A stretch of DNA of 64,000 bases from Varanus komodoensis (GCF_004798865.1 NW_025336598.1:32176716-32240715); one strand, 5' to 3'; positions 33,961-44,645 are shown, numbered from the stretch's first letter. Made by a program: numbers and translations. Notes: generated by a model from the sequence alone, not told the origin.

Positions 33961-34039
33961 GTAGATATGTATAGCATTGCACTGTTGGCCACGTGAACCC
34001 AAAATACCTTCTTGGCTTGCAAGGACCTGAAAAGCATCT

Positions 34040-34380
34040 CGGTATTTATATAGGTATTTAAATATATTTGATTGCATATTTTCCTTCCAAAGACCCTCAA
34101 ACCACCTAAAACTAGCTTATATATTCAGTAATAAGGTTAAAAGAGAACAAAAACAAATGGGAATAAAAGCAGGTTTCACAAAATAGAGCACAGACATGAA
34201 ACAGTGATGAAGGGCATTATTTTGCTGAAGGCACAATGGAATGGAAAGGTCTTAAGGTCATCTAAATGTTAGTCATGGATCGGAGAGAGGTCAGGCCTCT
34301 CAGTGAGGGAGCTTCTCAACCTGGGCCACTCCAGCCAAGGCTCTGTCCTGCAGCACAGCTGAGGAAAGATGGCCAATTTG
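34040..34380 (-). mobile_element. Old LINE 3' tail (L2 or CR1 superfamily, uncertain)
   Basis: An A-rich 3' UTR-like stretch is followed by AATGGAAAGGTCTTAAGGTC and AGGGAGCTTCTCAACCTGGG. This resembles the ending of L2 coding sequence in reverse (AAAAAGGTCTT..., GGGAGCGCATTCCA...). It is heavily diverged. Confidence 0.35.
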
Positions 34381-36660
34381 ATAGTAGTAGGTGAGTTCAG
34401 ACATAACGCCATCCCATCGTGGTGATTCATCACAATGGTTGGTTGAACTCCCGTGGCACCTACAGTGAGACCAGAGACAGGTGGGCTCATTGGGGGTGCC
34501 TTGCTCCTTTCGCAGTCCGCCTTTGTTCCTCTTATCACTATCCCAGGGACATCACTGGCAGTCAACCTTGTGAGCCATTGTTGGCCTGCCGATGCTGTTC
34601 CTTGCATTGCCCCCCTCCCCAGGATCCTGACAGCTGGCTAAGCGCTGCTTTCATGCTCCCCTTGATGGCAAGACAAGCTGCCCTTCAAAGTGCCCAGGGC
34701 ACCTTGGTGAGAATTCCCCAGTCTGCACACCCTCTTTTATTGATGGTGTTTCTGTTGTGCAAAAACGACTCATTCTCTGAGGGGCAGTGGGGGCGACTTC
34801 CGTGGGAATGGCTCTGAACTGTCTGCAGCCAAGCCTGGAAGTTGCCCCCTTGTGCTTTGGGAAGAGAGCCCTCTTTGTCCCACAGGAACAAAAAGGAACA
34901 TTTTTTTGTCCTCGCTGTATAAAGAGGGCTTGCTCCGTGAAGTGCAATGGAGGCAACTTGGAGCCCGGATCAGGTCAATGGACTGACAAGCTGGCTCCAC
35001 CCGTGCCACTCATGACAGCCCTTTCAGTTCATGGCAGTAGTGGAGCGTGCATTCCTGCCACTGGCTTGAGAGGAGACCTCTCCCCCAGCCACCGCTGGGG
35101 CTCTGTGTGGTGAAAGCAGGGACAAGGGACCAGCATTGGGGTTCCCCATAGTGCACCCCAGTGGGGCTCAGGGCAGCAGCTTGCCACTGCTGTCAGCGGC
35201 GGTGCTTTCTGCTGCGTGCCAGAGGAGCTACAGGTTGGTTCAGACAACATGACAGTGAACCAACAACGATAGTCAATGGCTGGTTGGCACGATATGTCCT
35301 TCCATATCCGCCAGATCAACATGTATTTGATGGGGCTCCATGGGGGAAAGTTACCTGGCATAAATTGTACTGCGCAGCATGACTTGTCCCATGATATTTT
35401 TCATTCTGCAGGCCTGGCCTGGCCCAGCCCAGCCTATCTTGCCATTTGGGGCAAGAAGCCATCAGCTGCCCATCTCTACCCGCTTTCCTAGCTGTGGGGA
35501 ACTTGCCTTAAATCTCGTAAGAGCTTGCCGTAAGCTTCACAGTGCTCTGTCTAAGCGTGTGGCTGTGTGGGGAGGGGACATGCTAGGCTGGCACGCAAGG
35601 GAACCTGCTACAGAGAACCTTGCTCACTGCTCCTTTGATGCAGCAGATGTGAGAGAGCTGCTGGTGAAGCACTCCAGCATCCACTGGAGACAGTGATGGG
35701 CCTTTCTGGAAGGAAAGAATGATGGGCCTGCCACCCACCCACCCACCCCACTTAGCCACCTTATGCAAGCACATGGCATGAGGCTGCATGATAGAAGAGC
35801 TGGCCTGGAAAACCAACCACAGCTGAGCACCGAATTCTATCAGCTAGTCATGGAATGTGTGACATCACAATCTTCTGAAACTTTTCTTCTTGTCACTTAT
35901 TTGGATTGTGCGAGTCATGTGTTAATACACACCTTGCAGCAAAGGCACATGCACAGAGCCCATGAATGTCCTGCTGAAGGAGTTGACCGGCCGGCATATT
36001 ATCTCATATGTAAACACATGAAGATCAATGTATTGGAATGTTCTTTAAAAGCCCGACATTCCGAATCGGGTGACCTTGTCTGCTGAGGATCAATAAGGCC
36101 ACTGAGCAATGCCTTTCTCTGCAAATGACACAATCTGGCACATTTTGCAGTGAGCGCAGCCAAATTGTGAGTGGCCTACCCATTGTATTCTCTCTTTCAG
36201 AGGAAATTGCTGTGGCCTAAGAAAAGTCATCAAGTAGCAGAGAGCAGCTGAAGTAGCTTCACCTGCTGAGGACATAAAGGCACAGCTCTTTATTTTTATT
36301 CGGTAACTGATATGGTAGAGAGGATAACAAAGTAGACCAAATTTTTTAATTTACAAGCACGTGTAAATGAGAGGCATCTCTAACACACGATCCAGCCTCA
36401 AGCTGGTTCATTATTTTTTTAAAAAATAATGAGTCCAGGGAAGGACATGTTTTGACCCCCACCCAGAGTGTTTGCAACAAAAGGGTCAAAGGGGAGAGGA
36501 AGAAATCCCTGTTCTAGTTGACAGGAGCATGTGGCTAACATTATCTCATGCAAAAAGAGAAAGCTGGCCAAATTTCAAACAAATCTTTTGGCTGGTGGCC
36601 GGGCTCCAGAGCCATGACCTTCAGCAGCTGCCGTGGGCTTTTACGGATCATTCCTGATAA
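34381..36660. other. Unassigned DNA, possibly with eroded hAT-like ends
   Basis: Two similar words in the same orientation, GAGTTCAGACATAACGCCA (34393) and GGTTCAGACAACATGACAG (35237), may be hAT-type MITE ends, but I find no matching partner ends or duplications. A CCCA microsatellite is at about 35736-35750. A perfect AT palindrome, TCATTATTTTTTTAAAAAAT plus AATGA, lies at about 36407-36431. No gene recognised; the frames on both strands at 34.3-35.8 kb shadow each other. Confidence 0.3.
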
Positions 36661-36664
36661 GCAC

Positions 36665-36850
36665 AGCCTCAGAGTAATTACATCCTTGCAGATTACTTGG
36701 TCCCGTAATTATATTTGAAGTTACTAAGTAGTTCAAAGATTAATTACTCTGCAAGTTTGCTGTTGCTTGATCTTATAATGAGGGTAGTTAAGAAAGCAAA
36801 TGCTATGCCATAATTACTCTGGGATGTTAAGTAACTAAATGTTTACAGGA
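36665..36850. promoter_or_regulatory. Cluster of TAATTACTCTG motifs, candidate noncoding regulatory element
   Basis: The 11-mer TAATTACTCTG occurs exactly three times: inverted at 36670-36680, and direct at 36741-36751 and 36811-36821. The two direct copies are exactly 70 bases apart. A further TAATTA-type site (CCGTAATTATAT) lies at about 36703. TAATTA is the core recognised by many homeodomain proteins. The segment is not part of a repeat I know. Its function as an enhancer is inference. Confidence 0.3.
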
Positions 36851-36873
36851 GGTTAGGAGTTGCACAGAATATG

Positions 36874-37257
36874 TTACCCTCTAAAAATAAAATCTGTGCC
36901 TATTTCTGACATTGGGACTAAGAAGATGGTGGGCTTCCTGATTCTGTCACTGCAGCCATTTGCCTTTGCCTGGACCAAGAAAGCATCTTTCTGCCAGTAC
37001 TGATGTGTGTCAACATAAGGTTTGAGGAAGAACGAGATTATTCTTATTCTTGCCTTGCACAGCTGTTCCTTATCCACTCTTAGTGTTTGTGAAACCCAGG
37101 CCTTCAGAAGAGGGGCATCCTTCAGCCATGGAGAAACTTCTCTGTGGATCAGCCCACATTTTAAGATCTGTTGGGAAAACCATTCCTCTACATAGCCAGA
37201 ATGAAGTTTCTTCAGTAGCAATTTAGTGTCCACAATTGCTTGGCTGTGGCTATGCAT
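36874..37257 (-). other. Unrecognised 127-codon open frame, possibly LINE-derived
   Basis: The predicted protein has balanced composition, including VDTKLLLKKLHSGYVEEWFS and WLKDAPLLKAWVSQTLRVDK followed by ARIRIIS. It has no signal peptide or membrane segment. The WLK.APLL.W...R....KARI pattern vaguely recalls the C-terminal end of CR1/L2-type reverse transcriptases, so a decayed LINE is more likely than a host gene. A real exon cannot be excluded. Confidence 0.2.
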
Positions 37258-37379
37258 TTGTCCTCTTTATAAAGTGCAGATGTGTTAGAAATCAAGCATT
37301 GTTCCCTAAAAGTTGTCCTCCATCTTAGAAAGTAAAGCAATGTTCCACATTTTCATGATCTGCATCTGCTGGAAAATAG

Positions 37380-37660
37380 AATCCCTAACTAGGGATGGGA
37401 GAAAAATTGTCTATTTTTTATATTTATTTTGAATTTATCAGATTTTATGATTTGAAACCATGGTATGAACTTACATTCATACTTTTCCTATTTTGTAGTA
37501 GCTTCCAAATTTTTATGTATTACAGAAAATAATCTTCAAATGTGCATGCTGTTAGGAAAAGAATGACAATGACAAAATTGTATATACAAGACAAATTGTG
37601 TGTATTAGGGAAAATACATATAATTTTTTCAAATAAATGATGTTTTCAAATAAAAATGTT
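37380..37660. repeat. AT-rich short-period sequence
   Basis: Recurring words such as GTGCATGCTGTTAGGAAAAG and GTGTATTAGGGAAAATACAT resemble those at 44.3-44.5 kb (GCATATATTAGTGAAAATAA). This may be a member of a dispersed AT-rich family. The limits are approximate. Confidence 0.3.
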
Positions 37661-38250
37661 TGATTTCCATTGCAGTTTCTTTTAAACCTTCCGAATTGAG
37701 GATGCATCTGATTAAAAAAATCTCAAAGTTCAAGATGCTATACATAGCAAAGGGAGGGGGAATGAGAAACTAGATTCAAAATATGTGACTATCCCAACCC
37801 AAATTAGCACCACTGTAAATACTTGAACAAAAAATTCTTAATATTAGTCCCTTACCTTTGATGACCATTTTCACTTATTACTGTAAACTGTACAACCAGA
37901 CCATTCAACTCAAGCAGCATTCTGTCTGGGGTGTTAATTTTCTCTAAAAATTAATTACCTTGTTTCTTGTAAATGTTTTGTATGCAAGCTGTTTTCCATG
38001 TAAATCTAAAGCCCTTTCTTGTGCCCGACTGTGTTTGTTTTGGAACATAGAACTGGGTTCCAATTTGCTTTTTATCAAAAGCAGTGACTGGGAACTTCTA
38101 TTCCCAAGAGATAATCTGATAAGAAAGTAGTGAACATACATAAAATACGAGCAGTGTGCAAGAGCAAACACTGTAAACCCAAACGGGGAAAGAACTGCTA
38201 AAAAGCAGCTCAGAAATTTCAGTGACTGCAAAATGCAGCATGTATTTGAT
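37661..38250. other. Unassigned AT-rich DNA
   Basis: No gene or named repeat recognised. The reverse 145-codon frame at 37944-38381 overlaps the old L2 fragment on the other strand and is not called. Confidence 0.3.
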
Positions 38251-38254
38251 CCCG

Positions 38255-38650
38255 TTGGGTAGAGCATATTATCTGATTCTGTCTCAATTGTATTGGCTGC
38301 CAATTGCTTTAAAGTGCTAGTTCCAGCAGGTAGAGGCCTTAGTAGCATCCGGTTGCCGTCCTTAAAATCAGCGTCAAACACCTTTCCCTCTGGACTGTCA
38401 TCCTAAGCCATTAGATGAGTAAACACAAAAGATGCAGACTATTCAGTGGTGATGCCCTAACTCTGGAATGCACAGCCCTCGCTGTCTTTTCACTGTAACT
38501 TAAAAGCTTTTCTTTTTATTAGGATTTTAACATTTAAGATGTTTCACCACTGTCAAGTTTGCATTTTATTTTAGAGTACCATTTTTTCTTTTATTTATTG
38601 TAGTGAAATTTGGGAGGGGGGGGTTAAATGTTTTGCTTTTGGATATAGAT
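38255..38650 (+). mobile_element. Old L2 3' end
   Basis: On the + strand a CTGTCTCAATTGTATTGGCT block is followed by GATGCCCTAACTCTGGAATG and CACAGCCCTCGCTG. These correspond to the LxWLP and WNALP motifs of the L2 C-terminus, and a T-rich 3' UTR follows. Many changes are present and no frame is open. Confidence 0.5.
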
Positions 38651-39500
38651 TTTTTTTTACTTTATTGTGTTGTAAAGCGAATCTGAATGTCCTGTGTGTA
38701 GTAGAGTGAGATGGAAATACTAAATTGACTATCGATTCAAATCTGGAAAACAGAAGAGCTTTTCTCAAGGAATTCTCAGAGAAAGCTTGTAAGTGCCAAA
38801 GCAATTCTGAAGAGAGCCCAGAGGGACTTCTTCTCATCACTGGCTACATACATGAAAAGCCTGCCCAAGAAAGCTCAACAACCTCGTGATCTTTTCATAT
38901 TTGGTATGTTTACATTTTTTGAGTTTCTGTTTTGCAGCAGTTCTTTGTTTCAGCTACTTGGGAGTTGTTTGTTTCAACCTACCCAGTATCTATGGTTTCA
39001 GTAACTGTTCCACTGGCAGGATGGCCAAGCTTCCTTTTTTTTTTTTTTACAAAGGACAGTCTGCTCTTCGAAGGGTGTTAGAGGACAGACATCTGTTGGA
39101 AGGCTTCCTTTGTTTGAAGGGCTGCCCAATCCAGTTCTGGTGTAAAGATAAAGGCTATCAAAATGGAGGAACTTGAAGGGGCTTGAAATTCCCTATCAAC
39201 AATTAGCCACTGGATAACAGGCTAAGAAGGCAGGCTGCTCAACTGGGAGCAGGGTGAGGTGGAGTGTACTTTAAAAAAAATGATAGTGATTATTTTTACA
39301 TTGCATCTATATATGAAAAATAGCATATGGAATCTAATGCAAACCCTTCATGGGCACTTTCAGTATGATGAAGTGACCCACTGAGCTGTGGGGCTCTAGT
39401 GGCTCAGCCAGACTTGTACAGAGATGTTTTTAATTAGAACCAGACAGCTGTACAGAGACAGTTGAATTAGAACCAGACATTCTGGTAAAAAGCTGTAGGT
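38651..39500. other. Unassigned DNA
   Basis: A T run of about 12 lies near 39037. No gene recognised. Confidence 0.3.
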
Positions 39501-39503
39501 ATG

Positions 39504-39511
39504 CCATAAAA
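39504..39511 (+). repeat. hAT target-site duplication, left copy
   Basis: CCATAAAA directly precedes the MITE end and is repeated exactly at 40724-40731. An 8-bp duplication is the signature of hAT transposition. Confidence 0.8.
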
Positions 39512-39933
39512 TAGCCTCCCCCAACTTGGTGCCATTCAGAAGTTTTGCATTTCAGTCCTGTTCATCATGACCATTGGCCAAAATGCTGAGCTCTGCTCGA
39601 TTAGACCAAGTCCATCTCTTCACCCAGTGGTCAGCCAGCTGCCTACAGTAAGCCCACAAGCAGTGCACTAGGGTTCTCCTGCCTATCTTCCCCAGCAACT
39701 GGTATACACAGGCACATTGCCTTTGATTCTGGAGGTAGCACATAGCCGTCAAACTAGTAGCCACTGCTAGCTTCTCAATGAATCTGTTCAGTCCCCTTTT
39801 GAAGCCATCAAAATTGGCCATCACTACTTCATGTGCCAGTGAATTCCATGGTACAGTTCTTTTATCTGCCCTGAAACTCTCACCAATAGTTTCATGGGAT
39901 ACCCTGGGTTTTCTATCCAATTTCTCCATACCT

Positions 39934-39967
39934 CACATAATTTTGTATACCATTCCCATGTCTCCCC

Positions 39968-39998
<31 letters not shown>

Positions 39999-40001
39999 CA
40001 T

Positions 40002-40032
<31 letters not shown>

Positions 40033-40127
40033 GAAAATTTCTATGCCACATAATTTTGTATACCATTCCCATGTCTCCCCTTACTAATATTTATTTGTTT
40101 ATTTATTTATTTAGAAAATTTCTATGC
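39934..40127 (+). repeat. Tandem duplication across the CR1/L2 junction
   Basis: A 38-base CR1 segment starting CACATAATTTTGTATACCAT is repeated exactly at 39934-39971 and 40047-40084. Each copy is followed by a TTTA-rich run and TAGAAAATTTCTATGC from the L2 tail. The first copy has a (CATA)n run followed by (TTTA)n; the second has only a short TTTA run. Confidence 0.75.
39970..40032 (+). repeat. (CATA)n and (TTTA)n microsatellites
   Basis: About seven CATA units followed by about eight TTTA units. The TTTA part is the reverse of the L2 AAATAAATAAAT tail. Confidence 0.85.
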
Positions 40128-40502
40128 TGCCCCATTCGCCGAAGCCTCGGGACAGCTCACAACATAAATAACTTCAATTAAAATAATATAAATTAACAGT
40201 ATAAAATAAGTTGCCTTGGCCAAAGAATAAAATAAATAAATAAATACTATTAACAGTTAAAATGACGTTTGAATAAAAAGGTCTTCGCCTGGCGCTGAAA
40301 AACAAATAACGACGGCGCCAGGCGGACCTCTCTGGGGAGCGCATTCCATAGATTGGGCGCCACCGCAGAGAAAGCCCTCCTCCGAGTACTCACCCTCCTA
40401 ATTTCCTTCATGGAGGGTTCCCGGGGAAGGGCCTCTCCCGCAGATCTTGGGGTGGGTGGGCATATATGGACGTAAGCGCTCCTTCAGGTAACCAGGACCC
40501 AA
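40086..40502 (-). mobile_element. L2 3' end, 5' truncated, inserted in CR1
   Basis: It reads, in reverse, the tail GCCCCATTCGCCGAAGCCTC, the A-rich UTR, and then the C-terminal coding blocks TGGCGCTGAAAAACAAATAA, GGGGAGCGCATTCCATAGAT and CTCCTTCAGGTAACCAGGAC. These match the 3' 400 bp of the long L2 at 25.5-25.9 kb almost base for base, so both copies come from the same recent subfamily. Confidence 0.85.
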
Positions 40503-40723
40503 TATGTGTTCTAAGCTAAGCAATCCCAGTTGTTGCCTATTAGTTGCCTATTTCTAGTTGGGGTGCCCAGAACTGTACACTGTACTCTAAGTGTGGCCAC
40601 ACCATAAATTTTTACAAATGTAATATTTGCAGTTTTGTTTTCAGTTCCTTTCCTAATTATGCCAAAAAAGTAGTTTGCTTTATGGTCCAAAACATCTGGA
40701 GGGAACCAAGTTGGGAGAGGCTG

Positions 40724-40731
40724 CCATAAAA
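40724..40731 (+). repeat. hAT target-site duplication, right copy
   Basis: CCATAAAA repeats the left copy at 39504-39511 exactly. Confidence 0.8.
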
Positions 40732-42940
40732 GGTCAGCTGTCCAACTCTTTGATAAGAGTTAAGTCAACAAAACATAAGTATTTTACAGTAGGTGCTAAT
40801 ATTTTACTTTAAAAAAATTATTGCATTTATATGCAACCTTTCTGCTAAAGCATTCAAGGCTGCTGCTATTTTATAATAAATGTATCTGATGAAATGTGGA
40901 GGCATGGCAGCCATGGAGACAGCTGTTGGAAGGATGAAGCCAATCAGCCATTGGTCCCAGCCAATGAAAGGGCTTCACTGTGTCCTCACACTTTTAAGGA
41001 GTCAAGTGGAATAGCCACCTCTGGCTGCCAGAACCAAACCCTTGAAACAAAGCTCAAAGGTATGGGGGAATGGCTCAAAGCCTTTGACTGTGGTTCTCTT
41101 GAATGACCTTCCATTGACATTCCCCATGGGGATCCTTCAGAAAATAAGCTGTATTGGGGATGGGCCTCTCCAGACTTGCCAAAGGCTTGTCTTTCCTCTT
41201 GGTTCTGAAACCTGAATCTTCCATGGTTTTGTGTTTTTTTTTTTTTTTTGGGATGGGGGTGGGGGTGGGGCTAAGATTCCTCAGAATCCAGCACTAGATG
41301 TTTGAGAGGTCATGAGACCTCTTAGGCAAATGGGTTTGGCTGGGGAACAGAGCATGACTGAAAAATCCATCACAGATCTGACCAGCACAGGATTGGCCCT
41401 TATATGATTTTTTGCTTGAGCTAAATTCATATATGCTAGATACTGAATTAAATGGGCTATTATTTTTCCATTTCTCTTTTATGACCAGATGCTACATCTG
41501 TCAGTTAATTAGTGCTTTAGAGATGGCCAGTTTGTTCTCACTTGAACAAAGATTGGCAGTGTTTCCCAAGCACGCAAAGCAAAATAAGGTCTGTCTGGCA
41601 ATGTCTTTCTTTACAACCAGCCCTACTTTCCTGCAGTGCATTTAAGGGACAATATTTATCCTCCCTTTCTACACAGTCAAGAGCAGCTGGCGTCCTTCAG
41701 TCATTGGCCACTGAGGAGGATAGGAGTGGTGGCCAGGGACCAGGTTGGAGAAGGCTGGCCAACAAGCTCATGGGTGTTACATCAAGATGGAGGGAGATGG
41801 AGAAAGAGAGAGGCCCTGATCAAAGAAATACCCAACCCAATTCCTTCCTCTGGGGGAAGAAACCAGGACTCCAAAGGGCTGAAGGTACCGAGCTGGTGCT
41901 ACATGTAATCTAGCATTGTTTAAGCAGAAGTCTGCTCACAGGATAGCACTTGGCCTTTGCCCCAGGAGCCTCCAACCCTTCCAGTAAGATTTTGAGGGCG
42001 CTTGTGGAGCAGCAGGGGGACAAGAAAGCACTCTGTCAGGAGGAGAACTTAATTGGATACTGCCTTTTGCTGTTTGGTGTATGCAGTAAAAAAGCAAAAA
42101 AAAGCAACACATCCTACAGATATGGCTTCTTACTTGCAATTTCTTCCTTGTAATTATGATTCATGGGGTCTGTTGATATTTACATTGTTTCTATGAATCA
42201 TAAGGGTTGCTCAGAAATATAATCATTTTGTAAATAGGCATTACACTATTTTATAGATTCTGCCTGCGAGGAGAAACATAGATGTCTCCCCTTTCTCAAA
42301 TAAATAGTTTACAGCAGATGAGGGCAACCAACAGGCCTCAAGGGTCTCCCCATGGCTGGCGGTGCCCCAAACTGTCTTCTCATCCTTCCAACTGTTTCTG
42401 TGCTTCTGGGCTCTCAAGTGGCCCCTTTAGTTCCTTTGGTCCACAGTGTCTTATTCATGTATATTATTGCTGAGAAAGGAACCATGGAGTAAGGAGGGCT
42501 AGAGCAGCCATCTTCCTTTTCTGAGAAAGGAAAAGGAGGTCAAGAGGGGGCATCAGCGGAGGGGAGATGTTTAACCCAAACAGCAACCATGGCCACTTTC
42601 AGTCTTGGAGGGGAGGGTGCAAAATGTCTGTCCATCCATGCTTTACAGAAACTTTGGCTTCTGTTGTCATTTTGGCTGGGCCTTTTCCCCATGAACAACG
42701 AAACCAAGACTATCCAAGTCAGCTATTTTCTTACGTTGATAATCATCAGGAGTGATGCGGTAATGTTTTTACTTGAAGCCAAGGCAGGCCAATTATAACT
42801 GTAGAAGGCAGAGACGATTCGATTGTTGCAGGTAATCAGATCTGCCTAACACTTGCCATCTGCACTATGATTCCATGTCTCACTCTCAAATTAAGTTTTC
42901 ACAAAATGAAATTAAAGCAAAATTGAATCAGGTGTGCGAA
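40732..42940. other. Unassigned DNA
   Basis: A T run of about 18 at 41231-41249 is followed by a GGGATGGGGGTGGGGGTGGG run. No gene recognised. Frames of 60-123 codons at 41.4-42.2 kb have no recognisable motif and overlap in several registers. Confidence 0.35.
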
Positions 42941-42942
42941 TG

Positions 42943-42943
42943 C

Positions 42944-42986
<43 letters not shown>
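42943..42986 (+). repeat. (GA)n microsatellite
   Basis: About 20 uninterrupted GA units. Confidence 0.95.
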
Positions 42987-42988
<2 letters not shown>

Positions 42989-42989
42989 A

Positions 42990-43450
42990 GAGAATGACTT
43001 CCCATGCCTTCATTGAAACACCTTTCCTGCCCTGATTTTGAGAAATGATCAGAGCAGTACTACTGAAGAGAACTTGGTTTTTAAGGAGGAATAGTTCGGA
43101 AACTAAAAAGCCCCTCATTTGTGTTCCTTTTATCTTCTGATCTTTTAATAGACCTGTCTTCCACACTGAAAGCTTTGCTCCCTACAGCATTAAGGACTAG
43201 AAATTGTTATATATTAATGGAATGGGTCGTCCTTGGGATTCTCCATGCAGCTCACCATTCATCGCTGTATGTTGCTGCAGTGGCATTAATTGCCCTGCTG
43301 AGTTGTTAGGCCTGCCTGCATGTCACAGTTACTCCTCTTTAGACCCCTTAAGACAACTGACCATGCTATGCCCCCAAATAGCTTTTTTTCCCAAAATAAA
43401 GTACTAGAATAATAAAAATCATGGCATGAGCGTGTTGGAGATATGTTAAT
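42990..43450. other. Unassigned DNA
   Basis: No gene or repeat recognised in this stretch. Confidence 0.3.
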
Positions 43451-43461
43451 ATATAGGAAAT

Positions 43462-43562
43462 ACAGGAATTCACAGAACAGCCAGGCCAGAAGGGGCCAGG
43501 AAGGCCATTGAGTTCAGGACCCTGCTAATGCAGGATGCCAGTTTAACCATCCCAATCAGATA
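43462..43562 (-). mobile_element. CR1 3' terminal fragment
   Basis: GAATTCACAGAACAGCCAGG followed by CCAGGAAGGCCATTGAGTTC is the reverse-oriented CR1 end (canonical CATAGAATCATAGA...GGTTGGAAGGGACC...TCATCTAGTCC). It is 5' truncated to about 100 bp. Confidence 0.5.
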
Positions 43563-43637
43563 ATTGTCCAATAATTATTATAATAATAGGAATAGATCCT
43601 ATCATGCTATACATGATACAGTGCTCCAAAAACAAAG

Positions 43638-43780
43638 CAGCAAACACCAATAGCACATCCAGTTTATTCATGTTATGAATTATGAATTATTATATTTTAA
43701 ACAATAAACATCTCAATTTAAACATTTTTTAATTTACAAACCATTATACATTTATAAACTGGATGTGTATTGTTTGTTGT
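43638..43780. repeat. Imperfect inverted repeat, possible MITE
   Basis: CACATCCAGTTTA (43654-43666) and TAAACTGGATGTG (43754-43766) are perfect complements. The pairing extends outward imperfectly through CAGCAAACACCAATAG and TATTGTTTGTTG. The AT-rich centre has no coding content. It may be the core of a miniature element, but I cannot define its ends. Confidence 0.5.
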
Positions 43781-43861
43781 TTATAATTAATTCTGTTATT
43801 AATTAATGATCCTTTGGGATGGTGAATGACATTCATATAACTTTGTCTTGCAATTGGGCAA

Positions 43862-43902
43862 TTCTCTCTCTCTCTCTCTCTCGCTCTCGCTCTCGCTCTC
43901 TC
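43862..43902 (+). repeat. (TC)n microsatellite with CG interruptions
   Basis: A CT run interrupted by three CTCTCG units. Confidence 0.9.
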
Positions 43903-44089
43903 ACAAAACACCAGTGCAGTTGTAGGAAGTTAGAGCCAGTGGAAGAGAGGCTTTGAGCTGCCTAAAAAGGCAAGAATAGCCTTTTCCTGCCAGAGTTTTT
44001 CCTCAGGAGCAGCTTGAGGTACCCTCAGCCCCAGTGGGAATGGGAATGAGAAATGCAAAGAAATTAGGAGTAGGGATCGAATGAAATGG

Positions 44090-44235
44090 AATAGTGATAG
44101 AAGGGCAGTAGTAGTTGGAAAGGGTCTATAAGGCTGTTGAGTCCAACTGTGCCATGTCCACCTGTGGTCACCCATTCGGCTGCAGCCCCCTGCCTTTCCA
44201 GCTCAGCAAAGGTGACTTGGCATGCTAGTTCGATA
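44090..44235 (-). mobile_element. CR1 3' terminal fragment
   Basis: GTAGTTGGAAAGGGTCTATA, then GGCTGTTGAGTCCAACTGTG and a CAGCCCCCTGCC block is a typical reverse-oriented CR1 3' end (GGTTGGAAGGGACC..., GAGTCCAACCCCCTGCC). Confidence 0.6.
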
Positions 44236-44239
44236 TTTG

Positions 44240-44555
44240 TGTATATTGCATTCCAATGTGAACTTTCCTAATTTTGCACTTCTGAATCAATTTGTGACCC
44301 AAAATTTAGTTTTCCTTTAAAATCCATACTTTCCCCACTTATACAATGGGCTTTTCAAATCAAGTAATTTCTATAAAACTGAGTGGATTGGGGATGTGCA
44401 TATGAAAAAGCATATATTAGTGAAAATAACATGAAAATGCTTGCCAAAAAAGTGGTTATTAGGCAAAATGGTGTACAAAAATGCTGTACTGGCAGAAATG
44501 TGCGCAAGTTTACATGCCAGGTTAAAAAAAACCCAATCTAAGTATGGAATTAAAG
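44240..44555. repeat. AT-rich short-period sequence
   Basis: Recurrent GTGCATATGAAAAAGCATAT, TTAGTGAAAATAACATGAAA and GTGTACAAAAATGCTGTACT words give a rough 20-30-base periodicity. Similar text occurs at 16.1 and 37.5 kb. I cannot name the family. Confidence 0.35.
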
Positions 44556-44559
44556 TTAA

Positions 44560-44645
44560 AAAAATTGGGCTAGATTGAACTTTGCGATTGAGGCTATGCG
44601 ATGGGACGGCATACAAATACTCTAAATAAATAAACCAACCAACAA
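44560..44645 (+). mobile_element. L2 3' tail, short forward copy
   Basis: TGAGGCTATGCGATGGGACG followed by GCATACAAATACTCTAAATAAATAAA is the forward L2 tail (canonical GAGGCTTCGGCGAATGGGGCGGCATA...AATAAATAAA). Confidence 0.65.

Larger units (their letters stand above)
39586..40682 (-). mobile_element. CR1 3' region inside the hAT MITE, itself split by an L2 tail
   Basis: Familiar CR1 3' blocks appear in reverse orientation: CATCACTACTTCATGTGCCA, GTGAATTCCATGGTACAG, ATGTCTCCCCTTAC and, after the L2 tail, GTGCCCAGAACTGTACACTG, ACTCTAAGTGTGGCCACACC. These match the amniote CR1 3' region (GTGAATTCCA...; CAGAACTGTACACAGTACTC...). The L2 insertion replaces or follows the part around TCTCCCCTTA. 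Confidence 0.7.
39512..40723 (+). mobile_element. hAT-type MITE split by CR1 and L2 insertions
   Basis: The left half (39512 to about 39585) begins TAGCCTCCCCCAACTTGGTG and reads into TCATGACCATTGGCC. The right end (about 40683-40723) reads GGTCCAAAACATCTGGAGGG and then AACCAAGTTGGGAGAGGCTG, the inverted complement of the left end. Between them lie CR1 and L2 sequence. The perfect 8-bp duplication on both sides shows the halves belong to one insertion and that the inner elements came later. Part of the right inner half appears lost. Confidence 0.8.

Noticed and set aside
34393-35300. hAT-like composite element between the two TTCAGACA words
   Set aside because: The two words are in the same orientation, and no inverted partner or target duplication was found.
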